NCBI GenBank assembly: GCA_015499995.1
Contig: JADNRV010000313.1
Span: 1 to 56,229, forward strand
Origin: Flammula alnicola
Lineage: Eukaryota > Basidiomycota > Agaricomycetes > Agaricales > Strophariaceae
DNA: 56,229 nt
Direction of reading: 5' to 3'
The notes below the pieces were generated by a model that was not told the origin of the DNA, ran no database searches, and saw only the letters and a list, made by a program, of their open reading frames with translations. The position numbers were made by a program, and so were the translations under genes. Positions 1 to 11,617 of the stretch are shown here, one piece after another (within the stretch, counting starts at the first letter, position 1; every line of letters starts with the position of its first letter).

Positions 1-6
1 AATCAA

Positions 7-250
7 CAAGTTACTTACATACTGGAAATGTGCGACGAGACGGAATCGTCAGAGGGCCCGTCAGTCTCACGCAAGTTCACATACTCGCTGGAAATGCACA
101 AGCGAGACGGAATCGTCAGAGGGCCGGTCAGTGCTCAAAACAAGTTCACGTACATCTGGAAATGCGCAAGCAAGACGGAATCGTCAGAGGGGTCGGTGCT
201 CGATCAACAAGTTCCACGTACATTCTACAAATGCTCACAGGCGAGGAAAT
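7..250. repeat. about 67-bp minisatellite, truncated by the window edge
   Basis: Units begin near 7, 72, 141 and 207, a spacing of 65-69 bp. Each carries a CAAGTT start, a GGAAATG core and a shared 'GACGGAATCGTCAGAGG' block in the first three units. The fourth unit is degenerate. The open frames across it result from the repeat and do not look like a gene. Confidence 0.8.
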
Positions 251-466
251 TGTGAGAATACTGCAAATGCATTTCTACCAAATGCTTGTATTTACCTTTT
301 CGACTGGCACAAGCTGAATATTGCGGAAGTCCACAATGCTCAGGTCCTTCAAAGGTGGCCTATTCGCACGTATGCTGTATCTGCCCAACGGAAGCGTCGT
401 TCGCAACGCCGACTAGAATGCAGCGGTCATTAAATGCAAGGAAAATTGGCAAATATGCTTACCACT

Positions 467-1448
467 CTAACCATCCGTCGTCCGCATCACACCAACATAT
501 GTTCTGTAACATCGTGGACATGTCGTCCTCTGAAGCGCAGCAGACTCCGACGTCAGCTTTACCCTCCTTACCTTCATGCTCATGACAACAACCGCCCCTT
601 TCTTCACCACTGAACCCCATTCAAATGGATACTTTACGACTGCCTTACCATCCGCTGGAAATGCTGTATTCGTGCTGCTCAACATAGTCATGACCGATCT
701 TTCCCTTGAAGTGCTGCATCAGAATATCGTGAAGTTTCTGTACCTGATATGAGTGCATAGAAGGAAATGCACAAAAAAGGCGCACGTCTGGTGAGTAGCA
801 AAAGTCCATTGGCAACGTCATCGGCTTCCCGAATGCATCTATCAGGATCACGGCGTTTTCACGACCATACCCAAGGGATGGAGGTAGTTTCTGTATTGTG
901 AGTATCTCTTGCGTTGTTATCGTGATTGACGCCAAGGCCTCTCTAATGACGTCCGCGTGGTAGGAAGTCGAGGAACTGAGGTAGCATGGCATTAGTGAGG
1001 ATGAAGACGTTTAGTGCGAGATCCAACTAACATTGCCAGTCCAGTCAAAAACACTGTAAGATTTTTTTATGTTGAGAAAGCTTCTGTCTAAACTCCGCAA
1101 CGTCGGTGGCTTTAAAAAGACCCCACCCGATTTTGCGCCAAGAGGAGTTCCGTCCGCCACCACTGAGAGCCTTCTGGTACGACTTGATACGATCCAGAAA
1201 CTTCTCCAGCACTTGAGACACATTGTGGCTTCTTCCTTGATATCCTGCGCCACAGATGCATTGGGGAGAGTTGCACGAATTACGTCGTTCACAAATAGCA
1301 AGGCGTGATGGAAAGAACGCAGTTCGCTGATCAAGCATTGATACTCGTATGAGGCTCCCGTGCTGTCGTTGAGAGCTTTGTAAATTGAGAGAGCAAGGGT
1401 GGCGGCGGCGACGATGTCGCCAAAGGAGCTTGGAACGAAGGGAAGCAT
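467..1448 (-). pseudogene. decayed fungal ubiquitin-like-domain (ULD_2-type) protein gene
   Basis: The conceptual product starts at MLPFVPSSFGDIV (ATG at 1448) and continues through a helical N-terminal region (LALSIYKAL, SYEYQCLISELRS, then FLDRIKSYQKAL and SWRKIGWGLFK). It ends in a ubiquitin-like region (ILIDAFGKPMTLPM, LHDILMQHFKGKIGHDYV, FEWGSVVKKGAVVVMSMKV) and a CPRC motif. This order is familiar from a large Agaricomycete family. The frame breaks near 1195 (CLK to LEKFLDR, one base missing) and near 650 (SISSG to GKAVVKYP), and the C-terminal part stops early near 467. An intron with donor GTGCGC interrupts the ubiquitin-like part, as expected for the family. I read it as a pseudogene. 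Sequencing indels are the alternative, but two separate breaks plus a truncated tail argue for decay. Confidence 0.6.
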
Positions 1449-1571
1449 TTCAGGTAAGGTGGTGGGCGCATTCACATTGACTGAGGGCTTGAGTATCAGA
1501 TTCCATTTCGCTTGTCGCTTTTGATGGGTTACATAACATTCAAATTTCAATTGACGGCGAACGGCGGCCAA

Positions 1572-2363
1572 CTTTTGAACTTCCCTATTGTTCTCTCACA
1601 TCCCTTGATCAGCATCCAACGAACTCCTGGCTATTTGACGGCAACACTCGACGAAGACATTATGGGCTAGACCAAAAAGACGGCGAGTCTGGTATGTGTC
1701 TTCGAGTGTGATCCACTCACTTTCTCGGCCATCCCGACGGCTAGACGCGTTCCCAGCGTCGTCAAGACACGAAAAGTCGGGATAGAGAGACGTATGTACA
1801 TATAACTTAATACACGATCTCTGACCCCTAATCTCGTCCCCAGTTACTACTAGTACTTGGGACGAGGCGGATTTCAGCCTCCAAGTCTCTCCAAGTTTGA
1901 CCTAGCGCCTGCCTTCTCAGTGGGGCTGAATCGCGCTAGGGTTGCGTAAATAACTGAAACGTTGCGATTGTTGTGAGTCTTTGGCGAGTCTACATACGTA
2001 GTCAAAGTCTAGCGATATCGATAGGGTTTGATGCCAAGTTTCTTGAGCAACCTTGAATATGGCGCCAATAGCATCCAGAGAGAAGGATTTCATTCGATTT
2101 TTTTGTGGTAGGGCCCTCGACGTCCGCACGGTCTACTTTTGCAAGTCAAGCCTCCTATTTACCAATATGTATCTGCAGTCGGTTCAAATTCCTCGAGGCT
2201 CGCTAGCTCAAAGCTTCGAACTCGCTAGTTCAAGCCCCGAAACTTGACACAACTCCTCCTCCCTGTGCTCAGCATCAGATTCTAGGCACTGGGGTGACAG
2301 CGGCGCTGGTTGGCGAGACCAATCAAAAGCCCGTGGCTGCGCCAAGGAATGTCATAGTTCACC
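1572..2363. other. intergenic, nothing recognised
   Basis: Only short, overlapping open frames without family resemblance or splice support are present. The right end is the promoter region of the secreted-protein gene that follows. Confidence 0.5.
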
Positions 2364-2370
2364 TATAAAA
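2364..2370 (+). promoter_or_regulatory. TATA box of the small secreted protein gene
   Basis: TATAAAA lies 110 bp upstream of the ATG at 2480, followed by a pyrimidine-rich leader and CCACTATGC around the start. Confidence 0.6.
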
Positions 2371-2479
2371 GCAGAGCAAGTTCCATGAAAATCTGCAGCT
2401 GCGCTCCCTCCCTCGCTTGTTTTGTGCTGGTCACTAAACAACTTTCGAAATCTACCACTCAAATCTCCTCCAATCCACT

Positions 2480-3107
2480 ATGCGTGTCTTCTCCGTCCTT
2501 ACCTTGGCCACTGCCCTTCTGGGATCAGTTTCAGCCCTTACCGTGCCCGTCAAACGCTGGGATATTGATTCCTTAGAGTAAGTGATAATGTTCTTTTGGC
2601 GGCTTATGCCCATTTACTAAATTATTTTGCTTCTTGAAGCTTGCTTGAGGCTCGGGAGCCCGCTAATCCCATCAAATTCAGCAAGGGCGCTAAAGAGCAC
2701 CTGACCAATCTTGGCCTTGCCAAAGGAAGCGCCGAGCGCAAGGAGGTCAAAGAATACCACAGGAATATTGTTGCTGCAAAAATGGCGGAGCATGGCGCGC
2801 ACTCGGCACAAGTTGTGTATGTTTCCAAATTCCAGCTTCAACTTCTTGTTTGGAACGGCCCATTTATAGCTGGCGATATTCTAGACACTTGGCCCACACA
2901 GTGGGATCTGCTGACCCGAGGCTCCACGTCACAGCTGGGTTGTGGGACAAAGATAACAAGAGGATCAAGAGCACTTTTGGCGACCCGCCTAAGTCCGGCC
3001 ACCTCCACCACGCATACGGTGATCCTGCTGCCGTCAACCCAACCTATGCTGCCCACGTTCACGCAGCCGGAAAGACCCTCCGACGAAGATCCTATGACTG
3101 GGAGTAG
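2480..3107 (+). CDS. small secreted protein of unknown function, 170 aa
   Basis: Three exons (2480-2577, 2640-2816, 2870-3107) join without a stop. Both introns are GT-AG, with donors GTAAGT and GTATGT. Residues 1-19 form a signal peptide (MRVFSVLTLATALLGSVSA). A dibasic KR follows at about residue 25 (VPVKR, then WDIDSL), a plausible Kex2 site, so the mature protein may start at Trp. The C-terminal half is compact and polar (SRHLAHTVGSADPR, GLWDKDNKRIKSTFGDPP, GHLHHAYGDPAAV, HVHAAGKTLRRR) with many His residues and no Cys, unlike most small secreted proteins. I do not recognise a named family. The start is well placed behind a TATA box. Likely secreted or cell-wall associated; the function cannot be inferred. 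Confidence 0.8.
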
Positions 3108-3497
3108 TTTCTTACGAGTGCCGTCGTTATGTAGTTTATGGTTGTCCAAATTAATCGTTTTAGACTTCAGTATTGGAGAAGCCGCGTGCTTACGTCTAAG
3201 AGGAAACCTACCGATGTCCATCGTATCAGCGTCTGGGAATTATGCGGTTCTTTGCCAAAAAAAAACAGGTCTCTCATTGTACCGTGCCAGATATCCTCAT
3301 TCCGTCTTTCATTGTCGGCCAATTCACACAGTTGACGAACGTTCAGTTAGGGACAAGGATTAGAGTAGATGAGCCACATCCAGCATGATTTGGTATCCAG
3401 CGTAATTGGTGCTGCAGTAGGTTGGCAGTAGGCAATCTGGTCGCAAAATTTGGTCAATATTACTGCACATAAAAAAAGATGGTATTCAAGGCATCGT

Positions 3498-4198
3498 TCA
3501 ATTTACTTCGTTCTTTCCCTTGCTCCAATCGTCTACCAATATTCCCATGTAAATCGTATCCCTCCACCCACCATTCTGCCAGTTGGCCTTGCGTTGCTTT
3601 CCCTCAAAAATAAAGCCACTGCAATTTAAAAAAAAATAAGCACACCATCCAACGAAACAGAGAGCATCGTGGTATAGATAAATCCACTCGGAACTCACCA
3701 CTTTTTATAAACAGCAAGCGCCCCGTCGTTTCCCTCTTTAACCGACAAGGATATACGATGCATGTTCAGATCGTTGAAAGCATAGTCGACCATAAACTGC
3801 GTGATCCTTGTCCCATAGCCCTTGTTCCAAAACTTTTTAGCGAGCGAGATGGAATAGCTCGAGTGTCGGTGGCCGCGCTCTCCTCCTGCCACCCATAACA
3901 CTGCGAACCCAACAAACTCAGGCTCCGGGGATGAAGACTTTTCGCCAGGAGCTTTAATTGACTTGACTGTTTGGGAGGCGGCCGCCAGAAGAAGCGTCTC
4001 GACGATACAACACATCTCTGTGTGCTTCTCGAAATTCTGCTTATATTCCTCCATTTTTTTCTCTCCCTGTGGAACAGGAAAGGCAACGGAGGCCCCAGCT
4101 GCGACATCTGCGTCGTTTTCAAGTGCGAGTATGTTTTCCAGATCCACGGAAGGTTTAAAGGCACGCAGGCGGAGACCGATGTCTGGTAAGTCGAACAT
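3498..4198 (-). CDS. GNAT-family N-acetyltransferase, 206 aa
   Basis: Two exons (4198-3699 and 3618-3498) are joined by an 80-nt GT-AG intron. The first ATG in frame is at 4198 (MFDLPDIGLRLRAF); the frame is open further upstream but without an ATG. The protein has the RimJ/RimL-like fold order: an N-terminal LRLRAFKPSVDLENI strand-helix, a central strand (FVGFAVLWVAG), the acetyl-CoA pyrophosphate loop region (AKKFWNKGYGTRITQFMVDYAF) and the typical end (HRISLSVKEGNDGALAVYKKCGFIFEGKQR...MGILVDDW). The Y-x-K-C-G-F and E-G-x-x-R pieces fall across the intron and fix the splice choice. Such proteins move an acetyl group from acetyl-CoA to an amine; the substrate is unknown. A TATATA stretch lies about 105 bp upstream. 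Confidence 0.88.
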
Positions 4199-4972
4199 GA
4201 GGGAAGTTAATCGATGTTGGGTCGCTTTCAAGATACGGTCGTTATTTGTCGATGAGAGAAAAATGGGATGACGCCGGGAGATTGAAACCCACTAGCTGAA
4301 AGTTATATATCTTCGGTTTTTAAAGACGAAATCTGCTGCGGCATCTTGTCTTCGTTGAACGAAAGGTTCACTGCGCGTATGCCGAAGTAAAAATAAACCA
4401 TCAAGAGTCGAAGCCTCAAGCGCGCGCAGTCGAGTGTTATCTCTTCCCATGCACGCGTCCCCGAGCGACATTCACGGAAGTTATTTTTACCAGATGTTTA
4501 CCTTGCTGAGAAGGTCTCCTGCTGATGGCTGGAGTTCAAAGCAAAGTCAAAGCAAAGTAGAGACTTTGGTCATTTGATCATCTGGCACTGTGGCTTCCAA
4601 GCATTTGGTATGCGCTGCGCACTGCCATGTCATTTGACAAAACAACCATAACGGTCACGGAAAACCGTAGGGTCAACTAAGGAAAAAACTGGTGAGAGCA
4701 ATACGGTGCAGGAAAGACTCGAAGATGAATGTCGAAAGTAGCGTTGCAAGCTTTTGTTACACCTTCTAAGGTCACGTGCGCAGTATACGTAGCCGAGGAC
4801 ACAAAGCTGATGGAAACTAGCGAATAATTATAAAGATTCTATATGTAGGTATACAAAGGCTCTAGAATAATCAACCAGGGCCTCTAGGCATATAGTAGGT
4901 AAGTTTGTAGAGGAAAAATTAAGTACCATTAATACCGGAGGAAAAAGGCGATCTTGGCTCTTGGGTGGAACA
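4199..4972. other. intergenic: GNAT promoter and SMC6 3' flank
   Basis: Contains the TATATA stretch of the GNAT gene near 4305. No RNA gene, repeat or convincing coding exon was found in the remaining sequence. Confidence 0.5.
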
Positions 4973-7900
4973 TTAAGACGAAGCGAAAGGAAGAGTTCCG
5001 TTACCGCGCTCAGGATCCGTCATCCTCAAAACGCGTACGCTCGGCCCCAGGGTAACATTGGTCATATCCTGCGGCGTGATCAAGATGTATTGTTTCCTGT
5101 CAGATGTGTTGGCGGTCTCAATCATCATCTTCATGCTGATACGACGATTGACAGCGTCCATGAACACATCGAATTCATCTACGAGCGTATTAGGGGCTAT
5201 AGAAAGAGCTAAATAAGAGGAGATAAACATACCGAGACAACGCAAGGGGCATCCGATGCACTCCCAAAGGGAGAGTAGCAAACAAATGGTCGAGAAGGAT
5301 TTCTCGCCACCACTGAGTGAACGTGGGTCCTTGTCACGAGTGCCCTGTGTCTGATGCTGGTCATCCGTTTGCACCTGCAGATATTGTATTAGCCAGTCTG
5401 GGCGATGGAGGCCAAGTAAAATAGTAAACAAACCCGAAGCTGCAAGGTGGCCTGGTCGTGGTTGAAGAGAATTTTCCCATAATATCCACGGTTCGAAAGA
5501 TGATATTGGAAGACGTGCTTGCAGCGGAGGGCGATATGGCGTCTGAACTCCTGCCAGCGAGCTAGACGGACGATGAGGGACGTTTTCAATGCCTGAGCCA
5601 GCAACAACAAATATAAGCTACGACGAGGTAATAAATATGGAGGTCGACGGACCTTATTCAAGGCAGACATCTGCTTTAATTCCTTCTGCGCCTTCTCGAG
5701 GTTTTCACTAGCCTTGTTGACCTCCTTCGCCATCTCTTCAACAGAGGCACCGTGCCTATAGCCATCAAAATAAATTGTCTCTCCAACGAAAAGCCTTATA
5801 TTGCAAACGTACCTCTTCTCTCGCTCTTTCAGCGCCTTCTGCACTGACTCAAGGTGCCTCTGCACTTCTTCAGGCTTTCGCGGGTTGGGCACCTGTTCGC
5901 AGTACTCGGCAGCCTTTGCGGTCCAATTCTGTAAAATAAACCACGTCTCAACAAGAATTAAAAGGGGCATGATTGTGTATGTACTGACATTGAACTCCAG
6001 TTCCACGACCTTGGCTGCCTCCTCGGCATCCTCGACTTTCTTTTTCTCGTCTTCTAATTTCTTGTCATAGTGCTTCTTGGCGTTTTGCGCGTTCATCCTC
6101 GAGTCGACAGCGTCAGTGATCTTGGTCTGTTGGCAGAGATCCGATTTAAGCCAGATTTCTAAACAAAGCGAACTAGAACTTACCGTGATCGTGGTTCTCT
6201 GGTCTTCGTATTCGTTGAGCAATTTCTTGACATCATTCAACTGGGTCTGGAGGCCACGCTGTTCCTCGTCTAGTCCCGCCTTTTGAGTCTGAACATCCCT
6301 GAACTGAGAAATAAGATTGTCCTTCTCTTCCAGACATTCCTAAAGGCATGCCGACAAATCAGTCTGGACAAGGACGGCAAATGATGAAATTAGACAAACC
6401 TGTTTGGCTGCTTCGAGTCCTTGAACGCCAACAGGAAGCTCTTCATTCGCTTCGAGCTGCAGAGTGCTTAAGTTAACTTTGGCAGCGCGCAACACGGCCT
6501 GGAGCTGTTTCTCCTCGTTCTACAGCCATGATTTATGAGATACTGACAAACGATACCCAGAAACCACATGGCGTACGTTATATCGGTCAATGGTCTTCTT
6601 TAATGATACCCATTGGGCTTTGGTGACATTAAGTTCTTGGAGCAAGCCGTTATACTGACCCTCAAGTTGAGCCTTCTTTTCGGAGAAATGCCTAAGGAAA
6701 ACTGTCATCATCTGTGAATCATGAAGGCAAAATTTATAACATGCCTTATTTCCATGACACTGTCCCTTCCAGTCAGCAGAAGATTCATGGCGCCATTCAG
6801 CTGCCTGATGTTCAAAGGAGAACTTGCAATACCTCCCTCACTGGTCGGAAACACAAGATTAGCATAGTTACGTCAAGAGACGAAACAACAACTCACGGGA
6901 AGACGCGAACGTTGAACCTGTCAAGAGTCCAAGCGCCTCCTCCACCCCGGAGACCGAAGAGGGTATCTTGAGCTTCTTTACGAGTGCGTGCAAGTATCTG
7001 ACTCTCAATGTGGGCCTGATTGATCAAGATGCGGAGGACATAAGGATCGGAAATCTGCGCGCAAGAAATCAATATTCGATAAAGAACTGAATAGAAAGCA
7101 GCTGACATCCAATGCGCGTAAAACAGTGAGCAAATGCTCCGGAGGCTCTCCATGCTTATAATCGAAAAGATCCTTCTCGTAAATCACGATTATTATGTGT
7201 GAACTAGAAAAACAACGCAATTTAGCTTCCATCCGGATGATAGCATCCTAAACACTTACTTTCCCGTTTCCATCAAGAGCTTCTTCAACTGAGGCCTATC
7301 TCGCGCATCCGTGAGCGCGAAAGCGCTCAGGTACTGACCAAGCATATTGCGAAGAATTTCACCCCAGGTTTTCGGATCTTTGGCTTTTACGTGCAATCCG
7401 AGAGGTCCAATAGGCGGATCACCAGCCCAACGCATCGATCTAATCCTTTCCAACACCTGCTTTATGTCCCTCCCATATGGAATGAGCGCATCCTTCTCTG
7501 CCCTCCTCGCAGAGTTGATGGTGTTGTCGCACTCCTCGATCTGTTTCTGAAGGTCGATTCTTTGGCGGTCCATCTCTTCGCCTCGAGCCCTACTTTGATC
7601 AGCCTCAACAGCCACCTTTTTCTTCTCTAGAGACAGATCATGAATCTGATGTTCTGGGACAGCGATTGCTTCTTTGGCTTCTTCGAGCTTGCGTTGGGTC
7701 TCTTCACGCCTGGCTTGGGTATGAATGGCCATACGACGAGCCTCCTCTTCGATTCGTTTCTCAAACCCGTCGATCTGGGCTTTCACGGCTTTCACGCCAG
7801 TATCCATCTGTCTCATGTCATTCTAGTAGGCGGAGACACAAATTAGTGTTTTGCATTGAGAATCGACTGAAGTCATACATTGAACTCCACCATCTTGTTC

Positions 7901-9555
7901 TTATTAGCGCGCATTATATTTTGAAGTTCAGTCCTCCGGTCGCTCAAGTGTTGGACACCCTCAAGGTTTCGGATTTCAGCCTCCAACTCTGTGACCAGAG
8001 CAGTAGCCGCGAGGAAATCAACCTGCCGAAAGAAACCAATATATCAGTCAACTTCTCGTAGGAATTAGGATGAGGCACACCTGCGCCTTCTCGACACCCT
8101 CCACAATCTTGGGCAACCTACGGGCCAGCTTGGCGGCATCCTGGATCATCTTCTCCATTTCTGCCTCCTTAGCCGCGACGTGAGACCAAGCAAGCTCTTT
8201 CTTCAAGTCGTCTGCTTTCTGCTTTTGCTCGCGAGCTTTCGCGGCTTCGTCATATCGTGCAGTTACTTCACGCAATCGGGCCATAAGGTCGGGAAGGGCT
8301 TCTTTCTTGACCGAGAGTAACTTCGCTGTCTGAGTGATATTCTCGAGACAGAGATCGTATTCATCCGAAAGTTGGGATAGCTGGGTTCCGCGAAGGAAGA
8401 ACTGTAATAAAAGCCGCATATAAGTATTATTACCAAGGTGTAGGAAGATGACGCACTTTATATTTGTCTTGAGGAACTGATGCACTTAAAAATTGCCTAG
8501 CCGCATCTGGGCGCAATTTACGTTTATGAGGAACCTCTGATATATGCGAAGAACCTACCTTGAGTCAAGACATTCATCGGGTTGTCGACCTGGATGTTCA
8601 TGTGGTCGCAAATAGCGGATAATTCATCTTTCTTCGTGCTGACAACCTTCCCGTCTTTGTTCTTGATTTTCCAATTGGAAGAACCATCCTTGGTGAATCG
8701 ACGGGTGATAATGATTGTCTTGCCATATTCCTTGGGTTTGAATGCTTCTTCACCTTGATTTTTGATGTGGATGGTGACTTCTGCAACGCTGGAGACATAC
8801 GTTCGAGTCAGCAAGAGCATGAAGAGAACAGTATAATGATATACCTCTGTCCTTCGCGAATAAAGGATTTCAGGCCATTTCCACGGCCAGTTGAGGTGGC
8901 CTTTCCACCCAAGGCGACAGTGATGGCAGATAAAACTGCACTCTTTCCACCTATAAGAACATGTCAACTGCGTTCAATCAACCCGGATTCGAAGCATCGC
9001 GTACTTCCGTTGTGGCCTGCAAGTGATGTTAGTCTCTAAAGCATGGAAAAAGAGAAACTGCGCGCCGATGATGAAGTTGATTTGGGGGCCAAAGGTGAAC
9101 CTGAGGTACTTGTGGCACATGAATTGGTGCATTTCGATGTATTCGATAATACCATGCTCGGCTACACCCTAAGTAAAGAGTCAGTTATCAAGGCGTCGTA
9201 CAGCGGAGAAGCAAACTCGACTTACACCCAGCGCCTTGCGCCTATGCTCCAAATATGCACGTAACTTATCCCCGTGGACTTTTTCGAACTCTTCATCATC
9301 CATTTCCATGTCGCGATGGTCATTTCCTTTCACCTCTTCTTCTTCGGATTCATCTTCGTCTGAGGCATTGGCCTTCGCCTTCGCCTTTCCTTTGTTCCTT
9401 CCATTGGTTGTGTCGCGCTCGCGTTTGGGACGCGTCTGTGTCTGAGGAACTTCTTCGTCCTCTTCGCTGCTGCCTGCCGTTCTCGCACGCTTCGAGGAAG
9501 CCTGAGAGAATGGCTCCTCTTCGTCGTCTTCTGCGTAGTGTCGGCGTTTAGACAT
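4973..9555 (-). CDS. smc6: SMC6, ATPase subunit of the Smc5-Smc6 complex, 1154 aa
   Basis: Twenty-one exons read through without a stop, from ATG at 9555 to the stop ending at 4973. An acidic, Lys-rich N-terminal tail (about 1-105) precedes the head: Walker A GHNGSGKS at about 145-152, then GGKATSTGRGNGLKSFI and a DxxMNxQVDNPMNVLTQD region. Two long coiled coils flank a hinge-type segment (about 525-760), followed by the ABC signature LSGGE at about 1059-1063 and Walker B CLDEFDVFMD at about 1085-1094. The order and length fit SMC6 rather than SMC1-5, as do the DPRSLSGGEKSFSTICLLLS block and the ending. It acts in the nucleus in DNA repair and replication-fork maintenance, and the complex has SUMO-ligase activity through Nse2. 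Two introns use GC donors (9017-9065 and 6692-6744). Exon 3 is only 12 nt (9005-9016) and codes for part of Walker A. The acceptor at 5179 is preferred over one slightly upstream because it restores the exact Walker B. Confidence 0.95.
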
Positions 9556-9914
9556 CGCGAATAAGTAGGTGGTAGTACAGTTGAAAGAGCAAGGTACACA
9601 GTGGTCAGGTTCAAGTCACGAAAACGCGTAATGTTGACGCGTCAACAAACGTAGACAAACAGTCTGGTCGCGATAAAATGTGCCCCGTCTTGCCCGACTC
9701 ACCTTGCCCGACTCACCCGTAAGACTAAGGAAAAGCACATCTTAGACTCTTATTAGGAACTGTGACAACTTACAAGACTCCGGACCCGAACTAAAATCAC
9801 TACGCGCATACAATCAACATAGGGTAATCGTAAATACAGAACCTCGGAAAAAGTCCCGGTGTCCAAAATCTACATAAGTGGTTGATGGAAGAGGGAAACC
9901 GCGTCAGTCCTCTT

Positions 9915-11322
9915 TCAGAAAGTGTATCCTTTTACACCGAGAGAAAAAGATAGGTAGTAATAAATCAGGGCGAGAATAAAAATGACCACTGCGACGCGGG
10001 ACCAAATCGTTCTCCAGAATGCCCTTGGATCTACAAAGAGAAAACTCGACGGAGGTCCCTTAGCACCAGCGGCATCGATGGCTGCTATCTCTTCTTTCGT
10101 CAATTCGGCTGAAAGAATGGGAGAAATTTAAGCCAGAAAACACGTCAAAATGCAGAAGTTCCTTACGAAGATCACCGACAGCAAGGTACTCCTGTAGGTG
10201 CTGCTTGCTGGAGCTGGTTCTGTAAGTTGAAGTAAATCAGAAATTGCCTTGGAGACGGATATCGAATAAAAATTCACGTTACGATGACGGCTCCTTTGGC
10301 TTTGACCCAAAGAAAAATGACTTGAGTAGTGGATATGCCAAGTCGTTCAGCCGCTTTCTTCAATGGCGCGTCCACTGGGCCTCCAGGGAAGGTAGTGATT
10401 GGGCTGCAGAAACAAGAATTAAATTCACGTTGCGAGGAAAAGCAATAATAACTTACGCAAGGCTTCCGTAGGCTTCTGTCACGATGCCGTGCTTTGCATG
10501 AAATTCTAGCAGGGGTGCTGTCTGTGCAATGTTGTAAGGATGGAAGCGAATCTACCAATCTAGTTAGATTAAAGTCCACCATACGTAGTTGATTGCTGTA
10601 TACATACTTGATTTACGGCGGGCTTGACGTTCGCTGTTTTGAGCAACTGCTGCAGATCGGAGACGGTAAAGTTGCTGACACCAATGCTCCTAGATAGTAG
10701 ATTCTAGTAAGTCCAAAGTAAATTCGATGCAGAAGACAAACATACTTACTTCGCAAGACCGTCCTCTTTGATCTTCTCAAATGTTTTCCATGCACCTTCA
10801 TAATCGCCATTCTCGATAGCGGTGGGCGTGTGTATGAGGTATAAATCAAGTTGCTTCAACCCAATCTAGCGGAGGTTAAGAGTAAATATTGTAACCACCC
10901 AGAACGAATGTTTAGAGACGCACCTTAGTCAGACTTGCGTGCAGGGCTTCCTGAATGTTCCCGTACCCCCATTTCGATGTGACGTAGAATTCAGACCTGC
11001 TGAGTCCGCTCTCTCGAATAGCAGTACCGACGCTCTCCTCGTTTTGATAGTCTGAAGCAAATATGAGTATACCTCGGTGAAGATAACACTTCGTTTGGTC
11101 CTACATTGTGCTGTGTCGAGGTGAGAGAACCCAACTTCTATAGCCTGCTCTATAAAGTAATGTATATCTTGGCCTTTATTAACGCTTCCCGAACCGTAGG
11201 CAATGGAAGGGATCTACAAGAGCAACAATGGCCCCAAGATGAGCGCATTGAATCCGGCAGCTTTCACTGGTTGATAAGCCCACCTTGTTCCCGTCATTGA
11301 GCTCTATGTCGGTAAACGGCAT
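9915..11322 (-). CDS. aldo-keto reductase with a C-terminal transmembrane segment, 313 aa
   Basis: Nine exons join cleanly (start 11322, exon ends at 11284, 11105, 10924, 10750, 10608, 10457, 10278, 10167, 9915). The product has the (beta/alpha)8 AKR order: IPSIAYGSG, FSHLDTAQ (catalytic Asp), YYQNEESVGTAIRESG (Tyr), FYVTSKWG (Lys), LDLYLIHTPTA (His), SIGVSNFT, AVNQIRFHPYN and the NADPH-phosphate-binding region near VIVTTSSSKQHLQEYL. It should reduce aldehydes or ketones with NADPH; the substrate is unknown. After the normal end (ELTKEEIAAIDAAG) there is an extra tail with a hydrophobic stretch of about 20 residues (VAVVIFILALIYYYLSFSL), which suggests a tail-anchored enzyme on the ER or outer mitochondrial membrane. 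It is divergent from the BTB gene, with 295 bp between the starts. Confidence 0.9.
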
Positions 11323-11617
11323 TTTGGAAGGCTACGTCCGTCCAAAGAATGAAAAACGCTCAAGAAAACCAGTCCTTTAATATCTTGACCGAGTGCCTGG
11401 CCAAGTGCAGATGGTTCAAGGAAAAGAGAACGCGCCATAAGTTGTCGAGATGGTGGAACTTTGTCAGATAAGTTCGTGAGACAGTGATGTACGTCGGACG
11501 GCCCGACATTGCCGTCTGCTTAATCTCTTTTGGGCAGTACGGGCAACCGAACGACCCTTGGCCATCCAAGCTTGACGCTTGACTCTTACTTGCAACTGCC
11601 TAAAACCTCTACTTTAG
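11323..11617. promoter_or_regulatory. shared divergent promoter region
   Basis: 295 bp separate the ATG of the leftward aldo-keto reductase from the ATG of the rightward BTB gene. I could not assign a convincing TATA box in it. Its regulatory role is inferred from the gene arrangement only. Confidence 0.35.

Noticed and set aside
1..433. Open frames at the left edge
   Set aside because: They translate the 67-bp minisatellite in several frames.
4199..4231. Eleven extra N-terminal codons for the GNAT protein
   Set aside because: The upstream start in that frame is TTG; a nuclear gene should start at the ATG at 4198.
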